DNA of 64,000 nt from Virgibacillus ndiopensis. GTDB lineage: Bacteria > Bacillota > Bacilli > Bacillales > Amphibacillaceae. The notes beneath the pieces are model-generated. The model saw nothing but the letters and a program-made list of their open reading frames with translations. It was not told where the DNA came from and did not search any database. Shown here one piece after another: positions 8,328 to 17,151 of this stretch. Position numbers and translations under genes: made by a program. Position 1 is the first letter of the stretch; each line of letters begins with the position of its first letter. The stretch is taken from the NCBI RefSeq assembly GCF_900187325.1, contig NZ_FZMZ01000004.1:248001-312000 (forward strand), given 5' to 3'.

Positions 8328-8837
8328 TTATAAGTATTTATCACTAATCACTTTCATATGGTGTATCTCGTGCCCTGCAATGCCATATGCAATGGTACCT
8401 ATCGAAACTGGGCTGTTCATTACAGTTCCATTACGAACCCACGCTGCATCATCAATGGTTGAAATAAGGCTTAACGTGTTGCAGCGTACCGTGTCTAAAC
8501 CAGCTAGTAATTGCTCCCAGGATAATTTGTTGAAGTTTGCCGCAGAAACGTATTGATCCTGATCCATTTCTGGGAGTGGTGCACTTTCATTTCGTGCAAT
8601 GGCAAGCATACGATAAGACATCACACGTTCCGAGTCGGTCATATGCCCAATCACTTCTTTTAAAGTCCATTTCCCTGGTGCGTACGCCTTCCTTGCTGAC
8701 TCCTCTGATACGCTGCTTAAGAGGGTAATGGTCTTAGTTCGTTGCTTACTAAGTATTTCTTCAATATCTCCATCTGGCACAAGACTAACATACCTATCAT
8801 GCTCTGGATTTTCAATAAATAATGGTCGTGGACGCAC
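8328..8837 (-). CDS. DinB-family protein
   Basis: The 169-aa four-helix DinB/YfiT-like product has GKWTLKEVIGHMTDSERV (first metal His), and GHEIHHMKVI (two further His) at the C-terminus, so the three-His metal site is intact. DinB-fold proteins include thiol S-transferases such as bacillithiol transferases, and the exact role is unknown. The start is set at GTG 8837 because AGGAGG lies 6 bases upstream, inside codons 2-3 of the longer frame beginning at 8852. It is a single gene with its own terminator. A Tn3-type end lies just beyond. Confidence 0.85.
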   Translation of the reverse strand: MRPRPLFIENPEHDRYVSLVPDGDIEEILSKQRTKTITLLSSVSEESARKAYAPGKWTLKEVIGHMTDSERVMSYRMLAIARNESAPLPEMDQDQYVSAANFNKLSWEQLLAGLDTVRCNTLSLISTIDDAAWVRNGTVMNSPVSIGTIAYGIAGHEIHHMKVISDKYL

Positions 8838-8852
8838 AAGAATCCTCCTCAT

Positions 8853-9165
8853 CGGAATAGTTAATTATGGTTCTAGTCTAATATTCGACTGTCAAGAAGA
8901 TATTTCCTTTATTTTTGATATTTAATTTCATTACCGCAAGATACTTGCAAATTAAAAAACTTTATTATCTCTGTACAATTGATTTATGCAGTTAACATAA
9001 TGCAGATAATAATGGATTAATTCACTTTTTTTATTCCACTAACCTGCCCGTAATGATTTCTTGTATAAACCTGCTAAATAGTTTCAGTACATTTCTTCAT
9101 AAGTTTACTTTCATTTTAAAATAAACATCCATTAACTTTACGAAATGTTGCTAAACAATCTGACC
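8853..9165. other. Intergenic gap with repeats
   Basis: No gene was seen. It contains two degenerate copies of the ACTAACCTGCCCG-type motif (about 9036-9056 and 9063-9080) and otherwise AT-rich sequence. Confidence 0.5.
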
Positions 9166-9471
9166 CTATAAAACCAGATTGGAAAAACCAAATAAGTAAT
9201 TGTTTTGTGATTTCAATTGATCAAAGACGCTCTCACTACTTATTTCTTTTACTTTAAGCCTTTCAATCATTGTTAATACATGCTTTATTTTTTGTTTATC
9301 TTTAATCATTTTTGTCAATTCTTCAGAAGTAGAATCATCCTCTACCTTTTGAATGAATAACTGGCCTGATAAGCTTTTTTCTTTAACTTTTACAACTTCT
9401 TCATTTTCAGAACAGGCGCTTAATAAAAATATAACAAATGTTAGACTTAAAATTAAATACCTCTTAATAAT
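9166..9471 (-). pseudogene. Lipoprotein gene lacking a standard start codon
   Basis: An open frame of 101 codons on the minus strand encodes IIKRYLILSLTFVIFLLSAC, a clear lipoprotein signal with lipobox LSAC, then a charged domain (KIKHVLTMIERLKVKEISSE and FGFSNLVL at the end). There is no ATG, GTG or TTG: a GGGGGTG ribosome site is followed by ATT ATT AAG. The end falls inside a copy of the dispersed repeat, so the C-terminus is probably lost. It resembles short Bacillus surface lipoproteins of unknown function. Either ATT is used as a start or the gene is dead. Confidence 0.5.
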
Positions 9472-9558
9472 AGCACCCCCATTATTTTAAGTGGTTCAAA
9501 AAGCTAGACTCGATACACGAAAACGTATCAAACATCTAGTAACTTTAAAAATACCCAA

Positions 9559-10874
9559 TTACGCTCCGAAATGATTGTCAACAAACCTCAATGGACAATC
9601 GGAACAATCTTCACATTCATAAACTTTAAATGTTCGTGTATAACCATATTTGTCAGTTCGATTAGATAGATATTGGAACGCCAATTTTTTACCATTCGGA
9701 CAGGTAAATGAGTCGTCTTCTTCACTATAATCCCAATTGGTTATGTTAAAAGCGTTATCCATATATTTCTTTTTCTTCTCTTTTCGATACATGCTATATG
9801 TAATAAGCGGGGTACGTTTTCGGTTCTCGATGACATCTTCGTAGTTTTGTTCACTTCCATAACCTGCATCAGCGACGATATACTTCGGTAACTTAAAGAA
9901 ACTTTTCTCGATATTATCTAGAAAAGGAATAAAAGTGCGTGTGTCTGTCGGGTTTGGGAATACATCATAAGCGAGCGCATATTGTCCTTCTGTCGCAAGC
10001 TGTACATTATAACCTGCCTTTAGTTGACCGTTCTTCATGTAATCATCTTTCATTTGCATAAAAGTGGCATCATGATCTGTCTTAGAGTAACTGTTGCGTT
10101 CTCCAAAGATCCCCATGTCTTTTTAGTATTTCTGCTTGCGTGCCACATAATCCTTGAATTGTTTACGGTATTGTTTTGGTTCTTTACGCTTTGAACGAAG
10201 TTGTTTCCGATCATTCACATCCTCGCTCGCTTCTATTTTTTTATCATACTCGTCAACCTTCTCATCTAGCTTCTCGACTACTTTTACGAGTTCTTCGGTA
10301 GAAAGTTCCTCCTGACTTTCCCGTTCTATCTCTGGAATAATTTCTTTTTCCAGTAATTCATCATACATTTGGTTGGACTTTTCAACCAAAGCTGAACTGT
10401 ATTTTTCAATGGACGCCAAACAAATGTAAACTTATTGGCATTTGCTTCAAGCTTGGTACCATCAATAAAAATGGCTTTTTCATCAATCTGTTTTTCTTGC
10501 ACAAGTTGACAACGAAATTGTACGAAGCACTGACGTAATAATTCTTTGACTTCTTCATTTACGCGGAAACGATTGATCGAGCGGTAGCTTGGTTCATATC
10601 CTTGGGCTAACCACATCATACGCACACTAACTTTAACTAATGCTTCGATCTTTCTGCTAGAAAAAACAGATTGCGTGTAAGCACACAAAATTATCTTTAT
10701 CATCATTCTTGGATGGTAAGCAGGACAACCTGTTTCATGCAAAAACTTAGCGAATGCTTCATTAGGGATATTTTCCACTACATCATTTACGGCATAGGCA
10801 ATATCATTTTCATTAATTTTTATTTCTAAATCCAAAGGCAAAACTACTTGATTCATGTTATAATCTTTAAACAT
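9559..10874 (-). pseudogene. IS1182-family transposase, frameshifted and truncated
   Basis: Three consecutive open segments form one DDE transposase. The N-terminus (10874-10326) has the DUF772-like region CPAYHPRMMIKIILCAYTQS and FIDGTKLEANANKFTFVW. A frameshift near 10420 leads into the middle piece (IEKYSSALVEKSNQMY...), which ends at an in-frame TAA at 10123. The same frame then resumes with GIFGERNSYSKTDHDATFMQ...IVADAGYGSEQNYE (the last two catalytic blocks) and stops at 9559 after a CxDCPLRF zinc-like segment. About 60-80 C-terminal residues usual for the family are missing. It is inactive. Confidence 0.88.
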
Positions 10875-10948
10875 AAGGACACCTCCGATAGTTATTGTGT
10901 GGTTACTTTAATTTTATCAAAAGGTGTCCTATTTTCTAACAAAAATTT

Positions 10949-11008
10949 AAAAATAAAGAGTGGTTTCTCCAACAACTTATTGTTGGTGGAAACCACTCTT
11001 TATTTTTA
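10949..11008. repeat. Long hairpin at the IS1182 end
   Basis: AAAAATAAAGAGTGGTTTC pairs with GAAACCACTCTTTATTTTT across a nested CCAACAA/TTGTTGG stem. It sits between the transposase start and the IS tip and is likely a transcription-blocking structure that protects the transposase from outside promoters, as is seen in this IS family. Confidence 0.7.
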
Positions 11009-11030
11009 CTGGGTTTTGTCCCAGCCTCCG

Positions 11031-11846
11031 TTAATTGAAGTTCGTTCCGATAACGACAGTAGCGTCTAGTTCCTCATCTTTGGCTATTTTCGCTGTCAAT
11101 CCGGTACTACTAAAGATTTCAAGGGTCCGGGGTGCTTGCATTTCACTCGTCTCTATCAAAAGATGTCCTCCCGGTGATAACCAGTGAGGTGCTTCTTCTG
11201 CTACTCTTCGCTGAATGTCTAGGCCATCAGCACCTCCGTCAAGTGCCACACGAGCTTCATATTCACGAGCTTCTTGAGGTAGTCGTGCAATCTCCTCGGT
11301 GGGTACATAAGGTGTGTTACATAACAGAATGTCTACGTGACCTCGCAGTGTAGCTGGCAGCGGCTCATAAAGGTCACCTTCGTAGACGTGACCACCAATA
11401 GAATTGATATTGCGACGGGCGCACCGCACCGCGGCGGGATCAACGTCAGAGGCATATAACTCGATCCATTCTAGGGTAGCGGTGAGTGCAGCGCCTAATG
11501 CACCCGATCCACAGCAAAGGTCAACTACAACAGATCCTGACTCAGCTAGGTCGATGGCTTGTCGGACAAGAAACTCAGTACGACGACGGGGGACGAAAAC
11601 CCCTGGGTCCACCGAAATCTGAAGATCACAAAACTCTGCCCAGCCAATGACATATTCGAGTGGTAAACCACCGGCACGCCGCTCTACCATGTCGACGAGG
11701 TCAGCCGGCATCTGTGCCGCAGAAATAAGCAATCTTGCTTCTTCTTCAGCGAAAACACAACCGGCGCTCCGAAGCCTGTCAATTATACATTTTTCAATTT
11801 TGTTGTCCTGAAAGAAATTAGTTTTTTTCCTTATTTTATCCACCAC
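11031..11846 (-). CDS. PrmC/HemK-related SAM methyltransferase
   Basis: The product is 271 aa: an N-terminal helical substrate-binding part (EEEARLLISAA, GLPLEYVIGWAEFCDLQISV) then the Rossmann methyltransferase part with VDLCCGSGALG (SAM loop) and an altered NPPY motif, CNTPYVPTEEI. This matches the PrmC-like putative protein-glutamine N5-methyltransferase group common in actinobacteria rather than true PrmC. From about residue 25 the DNA is clearly GC-rich, against an AT-rich first 25 codons and flanks, which suggests import. GTG GTG at the start has only a weak ribosome site. It abuts the IS1182 end. The substrate is unknown. Confidence 0.82.
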   Translation of the reverse strand: MVDKIRKKTNFFQDNKIEKCIIDRLRSAGCVFAEEEARLLISAAQMPADLVDMVERRAGGLPLEYVIGWAEFCDLQISVDPGVFVPRRRTEFLVRQAIDLAESGSVVVDLCCGSGALGAALTATLEWIELYASDVDPAAVRCARRNINSIGGHVYEGDLYEPLPATLRGHVDILLCNTPYVPTEEIARLPQEAREYEARVALDGGADGLDIQRRVAEEAPHWLSPGGHLLIETSEMQAPRTLEIFSSTGLTAKIAKDEELDATVVIGTNFN

Positions 11847-11850
11847 TTTT

Positions 11851-11920
11851 GATAAGTTTGTTTGTAATTCTGTATTCGCTAAAAATAAAAAATATCCTTC
11901 TTCAACTAACTGGCCCGATT
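11851..11920. repeat. 72-bp repeat, copy B
   Basis: Second copy of the element at 7998-8069 (AAGTTTGTTTGTAATTCT then AATATCCTTCTTCAACTAAC), continuing into TGGCCCGATTC. It overlaps the presumed promoter region of the methyltransferase. Confidence 0.6.
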
Positions 11921-12009
11921 CATAAATAGTTACTATTTCTAGAATTGTTTATTTAATTTTAACACAAAAGGTAATATTGGAAATACATTACATACAAAAA
12001 GCGCCACCA

Positions 12010-12825
12010 CTAAAAATATTTGCTGTAAAAATCATGTCTTAATTTTCCACTAAGATGAGCATAAATTCTTGTAGTCTCGCTCTTTTCATGCCCTAGAAGA
12101 CTTTGAATCACTTCTAAAGGAGCACCTTTGTCAATCATATGAGTTGCATAACTGTGGCGTAATTGGTGGGGATGAATCGTTTTTTTTATTCCAGCACGAT
12201 TTGAAATACGTTTAACAATGTATCTCAAAGTATCTATACTCATGCGCCTTATGGGTTTACGTTCTGTGGCAAATAAACAGGGGTCATCATCATCGCGTTC
12301 ATCTAAATACCTCTTTAACCAAATTGCACAACGTATATTAAAATAAACTTCTATTTCCTTATCACCTTTTCCATGCACAATTACGGAGTTTCCTGTGAAA
12401 TTAATATCACGCCTATTTAATTTTGCAACTTCTCCGATGCGGCAGCCTGTGGAATAAAAAAATTCAAATAAAGCATTTTCCATTGATGTGTGACATCCTT
12501 CTCGAAGATGCTCTATTTCATGTTTTGTAAGAAACTTTGGAATTCGCATACCTAACTTAGGTTCTTTTAACTTTGCAGCTGGTTTTTTTAAAATTAAACC
12601 TTCTTCATGTGTCCATTTAAACAGCGACCTAATAAAACGTACATGTTCTGCGGCCTCACCCAAGTATTGTTTCAAACTATCTGTTGTAATAGCGCCCATT
12701 CTGATATCACCGAAATAACGCTTTAAAAGATCACATTGAAATCCATACATCTTTAAAGTAAGAAGAGAATAACCTTCAATTCTTTTATCAGATTGGTACT
12801 TTTCCCATGCTTCCGACAACAACAT
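12010..12825 (-). CDS. Tyrosine recombinase/integrase (XerC/D-like)
   Basis: The 271-aa product has a SAM-like core-binding N-domain (MLLSEAWEKYQSDKRIEGYS) and a catalytic domain with Arg in STGCRIGEV, Lys in VHGKGDKE, HQLRHSYATHM (HxxR), LLGHEKSETT and the nucleophile Tyr in RIYAHLS. All catalytic residues are present. The open frame runs 161 codons further upstream without a stop through a gpsA fragment. I place the start at ATG 12825 because GGGAG stands 9 bases before it and the sister gene at 27537 has the same leader. It is probably intact; the attachment site is unknown. Confidence 0.85.
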   Translation of the reverse strand: MLLSEAWEKYQSDKRIEGYSLLTLKMYGFQCDLLKRYFGDIRMGAITTDSLKQYLGEAAEHVRFIRSLFKWTHEEGLILKKPAAKLKEPKLGMRIPKFLTKHEIEHLREGCHTSMENALFEFFYSTGCRIGEVAKLNRRDINFTGNSVIVHGKGDKEIEVYFNIRCAIWLKRYLDERDDDDPCLFATERKPIRRMSIDTLRYIVKRISNRAGIKKTIHPHQLRHSYATHMIDKGAPLEVIQSLLGHEKSETTRIYAHLSGKLRHDFYSKYF

Positions 12826-13714
12826 GTTTTCACACTCCCATACTATTGCATTACAAATTGGAAGTTCAACACCATACTGACTGGATAATTCCCTAATTGC
12901 CTTTACAGTTGAAACTCCTTCTGCTAATTTTTCAAACTTTTCTCCTTCAACTAATCCTTGCCCGAATTTTCTATTATGGCTATGCGCCGAAAATAATGTT
13001 GCTTCATAATTTCCCAGGTGGCTTAACCCATATATAGTTAGATCATTTCCTCCCATGGCGCTAACCAGACGAGAGATTTCTCTAGTTCCCCTTGCCATAA
13101 GTGAGCCTTTCAAACTGCTGTAATTCAATCCATCTAACATTCCTGCCACTATACCCATAACGTTTTTTGTAGCAGCACCAATTTCGTTTCCAATGAGATC
13201 CTGTCCATAATAAAATCTAATTAAATCGCTACTAAATTCCTGTACAATCATTTTAGTAGTTTCAATATCTTCAGAACCTATAACCATACAATTAGGTATA
13301 TCTTTCACAAAATCTTGTACATGCCCCGGTCCTATCCATACTGCCTAACTTATATTTTTTCCAATCTCTTCACTGAATACTTGAGTAAGTCTTTTTCCAC
13401 TAGTAGCCTCTATTCCCTTCATACACAGAATAAATGTTTTACCCCGTATGTCACTTATAGCGCTTAACTGGTTTGCAAACTTGAGCACTAATAGAAATAA
13501 TAGTAATATCACTAAAAGAAATTGCCTTCTCCAATGAATTACTTAATTCTATATCATCTGGTATTGAAAGGTGATCGTTTTTTCTGGTTTCTTGCAATCG
13601 ATTGTAATTTCTTGAACTTTCCCTTCCCCATAACATTACATTATGTCCAACTTTGTTAACATACCAAGCTAAAAAGGTTCCCCAACGCCCACATCCTAAA
13701 ACTGAAATATTCAT
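12826..13714 (-). pseudogene. gpsA: Broken NAD(P)-dependent glycerol-3-phosphate dehydrogenase
   Basis: Starts with AAGAGGAAGG and ATG 13714, reading NISVLGCGRWGTFLAWYVNK (GxGxWGT dinucleotide motif). A frameshift occurs near 13450, then FILCMKGIEATSGKRL, an in-frame TAG near 13340 (before AVWIGPGHVQDF), then an open stretch with the GpsA substrate core GNEIGAATKNVMGIVAGM and the glycine-rich LSHLGNYEATLFSAHSHNR. It ends at ICNAIV, about 25 residues short of a normal C-terminus, where the recombinase leader begins. It is therefore inactive through indel, stop and truncation. It is also a divergent paralogue and not the housekeeping type, since WIGPGHV replaces the usual SGPS. Confidence 0.85.
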
Positions 13715-13943
13715 ATTTCACCTTCCTCTTTTGTTAATTAAATCTCAGGTAATATTGTATCCCTAACTTTTTTACATGAATAATTATTTTAAGTATATTC
13801 CTTTAAAATCTGTATCTATTTTAACATAAATATCTAACTATCTTTGAGAAGGATCTTTCAACAATCTGGCCCAATTGTGGTAGATACATTATCCTCCGTT
13901 ACTTCTTTGGATTAAAAAGGTTTATACTTTAATCTCTAGCATA

Positions 13944-14513
13944 TTATTTTTCCTTTAACAATGAATACTTTCGATAAGCTCTATAGAAACTGCTGCCAAA
14001 GAAAACAACCATAAGTACGGGAAGAGACCTCAAAAGGACAAATGGCGTCTCAAATAAAAGTGCCTTCCAAAACAATGATCCTTTCATATTCCAAAGACCT
14101 TCAGTTAAATATAATCCCGAATCCTTATAAATCGAATAAGAAAAAAATAAACACAGCATACCCAACCAAAATGAATAACCCATTAATCTTTTATAATAAT
14201 TACCCATTGATTGGCGGTCCGAGAAAATTTCATTTTGATCATCATCTTCTTTTTGCCAATACTGTCTCCCACCTAGTCGGTGCCCTTCTATGTGGCTCCA
14301 ACCAAAATCTTCATATATCGCCATGTATTCCTTGAATTTTTTCTTTGGTAAATAATCCTGATAATCAAGTCGCATAACATATCTATTGTCAGTTTTTTCA
14401 AAAGTGTATATCCCCAATCCACTAATAGTTGTACAGCGATAGCCCTTTTGCAGTTGTTCGTTCAGCCATTGTTCTTCTTTTTCAATATCAAAAAACATGT
14501 TAAACATCTTCAT
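13944..14513 (-). CDS. DUF2812-domain membrane protein
   Basis: The ~189-aa product begins with the DUF2812 signature (KEEQWLNEQLQKGYRCTTISGLGIYTFEKT, LPKKKFKEYMAIYEDFGWSHIEG) over about 100 residues, then has two predicted membrane helices (GYSFWLGMLCLFFSYSIY and LRSLPVLMVVFFGSSFY). It overlaps the upstream PadR-type gene by 14 bases, so the two are translationally coupled; this regulator/DUF2812 pairing is standard in Firmicutes. The start is taken at ATG 14513 after GGAAGGG; ATG 14522 is possible. Function is unknown, with a role in an envelope response inferred from the family context. Confidence 0.85.
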   Translation of the reverse strand: MKMFNMFFDIEKEEQWLNEQLQKGYRCTTISGLGIYTFEKTDNRYVMRLDYQDYLPKKKFKEYMAIYEDFGWSHIEGHRLGGRQYWQKEDDDQNEIFSDRQSMGNYYKRLMGYSFWLGMLCLFFSYSIYKDSGLYLTEGLWNMKGSLFWKALLFETPFVLLRSLPVLMVVFFGSSFYRAYRKYSLLKEK

Positions 14514-14817
14514 TTGAATCATCCCTTCCGTACAAGGATAAAATATGCAATAGCCTTTCTTGTTCCATTTTCAAAATGGCGTTTCCTTCCGCAGTTATCA
14601 TATAAATTTTTCTCCTGCCCGAATTTCCAACAGGTTCAATCCAACCATGTTTATTCAAGTTTTCAATCGCACCGTATAATGTACCAGCCGCTAAACTAAC
14701 AGTACCATTACTTATTTGTTCTATCTTCTGCATTACGGCATAGCCGTGGAGTGGCTCACGTAGAGCTAATAAAATATAATGCATAGTTTCAGACAACGGC
14801 AATAATTTATGTTTCAT
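14500..14817 (-). CDS. PadR-family transcriptional regulator
   Basis: A 105-aa PadR winged helix: HYILLALREPLHGYAVMQKIEQIS, then LAAGTLYGAIENLNKHGWIEPVGNSGRRKIYMITAEGNAIL. It is full length for the short (subfamily 2) PadR group. It is the first gene of a two-gene unit with the DUF2812 protein. Two perfect palindromes lie in its promoter region, one between -35 and -10, which suggests autorepression relieved by an unknown signal. Confidence 0.9.
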   Translation of the reverse strand: MKHKLLPLSETMHYILLALREPLHGYAVMQKIEQISNGTVSLAAGTLYGAIENLNKHGWIEPVGNSGRRKIYMITAEGNAILKMEQERLLHILSLYGRDDSNEDV

Positions 14818-14839
14818 ATTCTCATCCTCTATTCAGTTT

Positions 14840-14892
14840 AACTATATAGTTTGACTTAATAATAATGTAATACAGTTCAACTGAATAGTCAA
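14840..14892 (-). promoter_or_regulatory. padR promoter with two operator palindromes
   Basis: On the minus strand: -35 TTGACT (14892-14887), 17-base spacer, -10 TACATT (14869-14864). The spacer contains the perfect palindrome CAGTTGAACTG (14873-14883), and a second perfect palindrome AACTATATAGTT lies downstream (14840-14851). This fits PadR dimer sites that block the polymerase. Confidence 0.65.
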
Positions 14893-15039
14893 CTGCATTT
14901 TTAAAATTAATCGTAGGAACTTAAAGTAAACCCTTTATAATTAGGCAAAATTTAACCCAAAAAAATCGATTTCCCTTACGCAGGAAAATCGACTCTTTGT
15001 GTTAATCTTATTCAATTGAATGGACTTTAAGTACGATAT

Positions 15040-15068
15040 GGGCACGACTCTAATTAGGTAATCGTGCC
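15040..15068. repeat. GCGC-type hairpin repeat
   Basis: GGCACGA (15040-15046) / TCGTGCC (15062-15068) around TTAGG, preceded by a TTCAATTGAATGG half-element. It is a member of the dispersed hairpin family. Confidence 0.5.
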
Positions 15069-15074
15069 TTTTGT

Positions 15075-15791
15075 TTAGGTTTGCTTCTCAAACACCCACA
15101 TTTTTGATACATCTTGATAACCCAATTTCAGGTATAAAGGATGCCCATTTGACTGGAAGCAAGTACACTCTTGACAGCACCTTCCTGCTTGGTATCAATA
15201 AGCATTTTTCGGCAAAGTGCTTTAACCATTCCTTTGCCACTATGAATTTTTGAAGTAGATACATTATCCAAAAAACATACCGTATTATCTAATAGTAAAT
15301 AGGATCCATGAGATGCCGGATGCCCGTTTTCCTCACCAACGTAATAATGCAGATTTGGATCATCTAATTTTGTAAGATCGATCACAGTCTTATCGAAAAA
15401 ATGATTGATGCATAGAGCTTCTTCCTCGGTTTTGACACGCTTTATGAACTTATTTTCTATTTCAAAAGACCAGCTGTCCAGATTTAAAATCATAAGAAAA
15501 TCTGTACTTTTTATGGTATACCCCTGTGCATCATAACGATACGGCTTTTCATTAGAAAATATAGTAAGCCAATAGTCTTTTTTGGTGCCTTGTTTATTTA
15601 TGGTTTCCATAACGGGAGCAGGATTTGCATTATAAACGAAAAACTCATCAGTTCTGCCAGCAACAGTTGTACCAAATGCAAGATGTTTTATAGAATCATA
15701 ATCGTGTAATTGGCTTTTGGGTTGGCGGCTACAGTAAAACTCACCTCGAACAAAAAATCAACAGCTTTTTTAACTCCATTTTTTCCCCCAT
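15075..15791 (-). pseudogene. GNAT acetyltransferase with two frameshifts
   Basis: A continuous protein can be read from ATG 15791 (after TTGGAGG) to TAA 15075 if two single-base shifts are allowed: one in an A-run at about 15770 (MGEKMELKK then VDFFVRGEFYCSRQPKSQ) and one at about 15138 (ASSQMG then HPLYLKLGYQDVSKMWVFEK). Total span is 717 bp, so the shifts compensate. The C-terminal half holds the acetyl-CoA region (SGKGMVKALCRKML) and the usual final GY.DVS.MWVFE. It is probably dead unless the shifts are sequencing errors. Confidence 0.75.
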
Positions 15792-15845
15792 AAAAAATCC
15801 TCCAATTAACATGTTCATCAATCTGGCCCTTTAAATGAAAAGTGA

Positions 15846-15873
15846 GCGCTGATCATTATTAAAGAAAAGCGCC
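15846..15873. repeat. GCGC-type hairpin repeat
   Basis: GCGCTGATCATTATTAAAGA and AAGCGCCC, after a CATCAATCTGGCCCTTTAAA half-element. It lies downstream of the VanY fragment. Confidence 0.45.
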
Positions 15874-15915
15874 CATTTGTGGAATAATCTTTTACATATA
15901 AACCTACTCTTATTT

Positions 15916-16275
15916 TTATTCAAATTTGTTATAAGTTTCCCCATCGTAAGTGGTCACTATTACTCCACCCATATTGTCACCTGAAATCACATATTTGTGA
16001 TTTTTCGGCATATCAATGGTCATGTTTTCAGAAAAGGAGTAATAAGAAACAGTATATTTTTTACCTTCAACCTTAGCCGAAACCTTCTCATTGTTTTTTA
16101 GGTAATCTAAATATTCCTCTAAAACAAAATTCCTTTCTTTCATAATCGCACTGTGTGGCAAACCAACATAACGGATATGCCACGGTTCATTTTGAATTCC
16201 TGTAATATTCGTTTTATTCTTTGGATACCGTAAAATAAACCCGTATTTCCAAGAATTTTTTTCTATCCACTTACC
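15916..16275 (-). pseudogene. VanY-type D,D-carboxypeptidase, C-terminal fragment
   Basis: The frame reads GKWIEKNSWKYGFILRYPKN, then EPWHIRYVG (the catalytic Glu and zinc His of M15B peptidases), LPHSAIMKERNFVLEEYLDYL, and a C-terminal beta-rich tail to the stop at 15916. About the first half, including the SxHxxGxAxD zinc block, is missing; the frame closes at 16339 with no start. The cut coincides with the 5' end of a LysR gene running the other way. A full-length relative would trim D-Ala from peptidoglycan stems outside the membrane. Confidence 0.78.
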
Positions 16276-17145
16276 TTCAGAACAGTCGCCTTCACGTTGA
16301 ATTTCACGCGGGCCGCTGAAGCACTCAACTATGTTCCATCAAATGTTACAATGTAAATACAATCCTTGGAAAAAGAACTTGGTACACAACTCATTGACAG
16401 GTTAGGAAAACAAATTACCCTTACTGACGCTGGAAAGAGATTCTTAGTACATACAGAAAAAATATTAAACAGTGTGGATGAAGCACGTTTGGCTATGAAA
16501 GAAAATGAAGAGTTAACGGGTACCCTAACCATCAGTGCCAACGAAATCCCCGGCTCATATCGTTTACCTACCGTATTACAGTCTTTTCGCACTCGTTACC
16601 CTAACATACGCCTAATCTTTCGTCCTTTTACTAATGAACAACTTAAACAAAGTCTTTACGATGGAAAAACGGACATTGTTTTTATGTTGGATGAATCTGC
16701 TGGTTCAAACAACCTTATGATTGAACCTTTAATTGAGGAACCTTTTCTATTCCTTGTTTCGCCAAACCATCCACTAGTACAACGGGCATCCCTTTGTTCA
16801 GAAGATTTCCAAGGAGAACCTTTTTTACTTACGGAAAAAGGATGTCCCTATCGTACACTATTTGACCGAACCATAAAGCAACAAGGAATTCACGAAAGTA
16901 TGGCGAATTTAGAATTTAGTAGCGCCGAGACAATCAAACGGTGCGCAATGGCCGGCATTGGTATTGCCTTTTTACCTGCGATAGCCGTTAAGGCTGAGCT
17001 GGAACGTGAAGAACTGATTTCCCTTCCTTGGGAAATGCCCAATCTCAAGGTTGTTACCCAAATGGTATGGCATAAAGACAAGTGGCTTTCACCTGCAATC
17101 AAGGCGTTTTTAGAATTAACCAGAGAGGTTATTACCCCAAAATAA
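16273..17145 (+). pseudogene. LysR-family regulator without start codon
   Basis: LysR homology begins at about 16273 (TFRTVAFTLNFTRAAEALNY, the helix-turn-helix), meets an in-frame TAA at 16354 in place of a Gln codon, and continues through LEKELGTQLIDRLGKQITLT and a complete effector domain (LTGTLTISANEIPGSYRLPT to WLSPAIKAFLELT). About eight N-terminal residues and the start are lost at the junction with the VanY fragment. The remainder from TTG 16366 would lack the DNA-binding domain. It is close to full length otherwise. Confidence 0.8.
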
Positions 17146-17151
17146 ATACTT

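Larger units (their letters stand above)
9555..11028 (-). mobile_element. Degenerate IS1182-family insertion sequence
   Basis: It carries a broken IS1182-type transposase and, at the promoter side, the TGGGTTTTGTCCCAGCC end typical of IS1182 members. The 3' end is cut off, because the transposase stops early without the family's C-terminal part. No clear second inverted repeat is visible near 9555. Confidence 0.75.

Noticed and set aside
12010-13308. Genuine two-domain GpsA-recombinase enzyme
   Set aside because: The gpsA part lacks its N-terminal half in frame, has a stop and a frameshift upstream, and the recombinase has its own start with the same leader as its sister gene.
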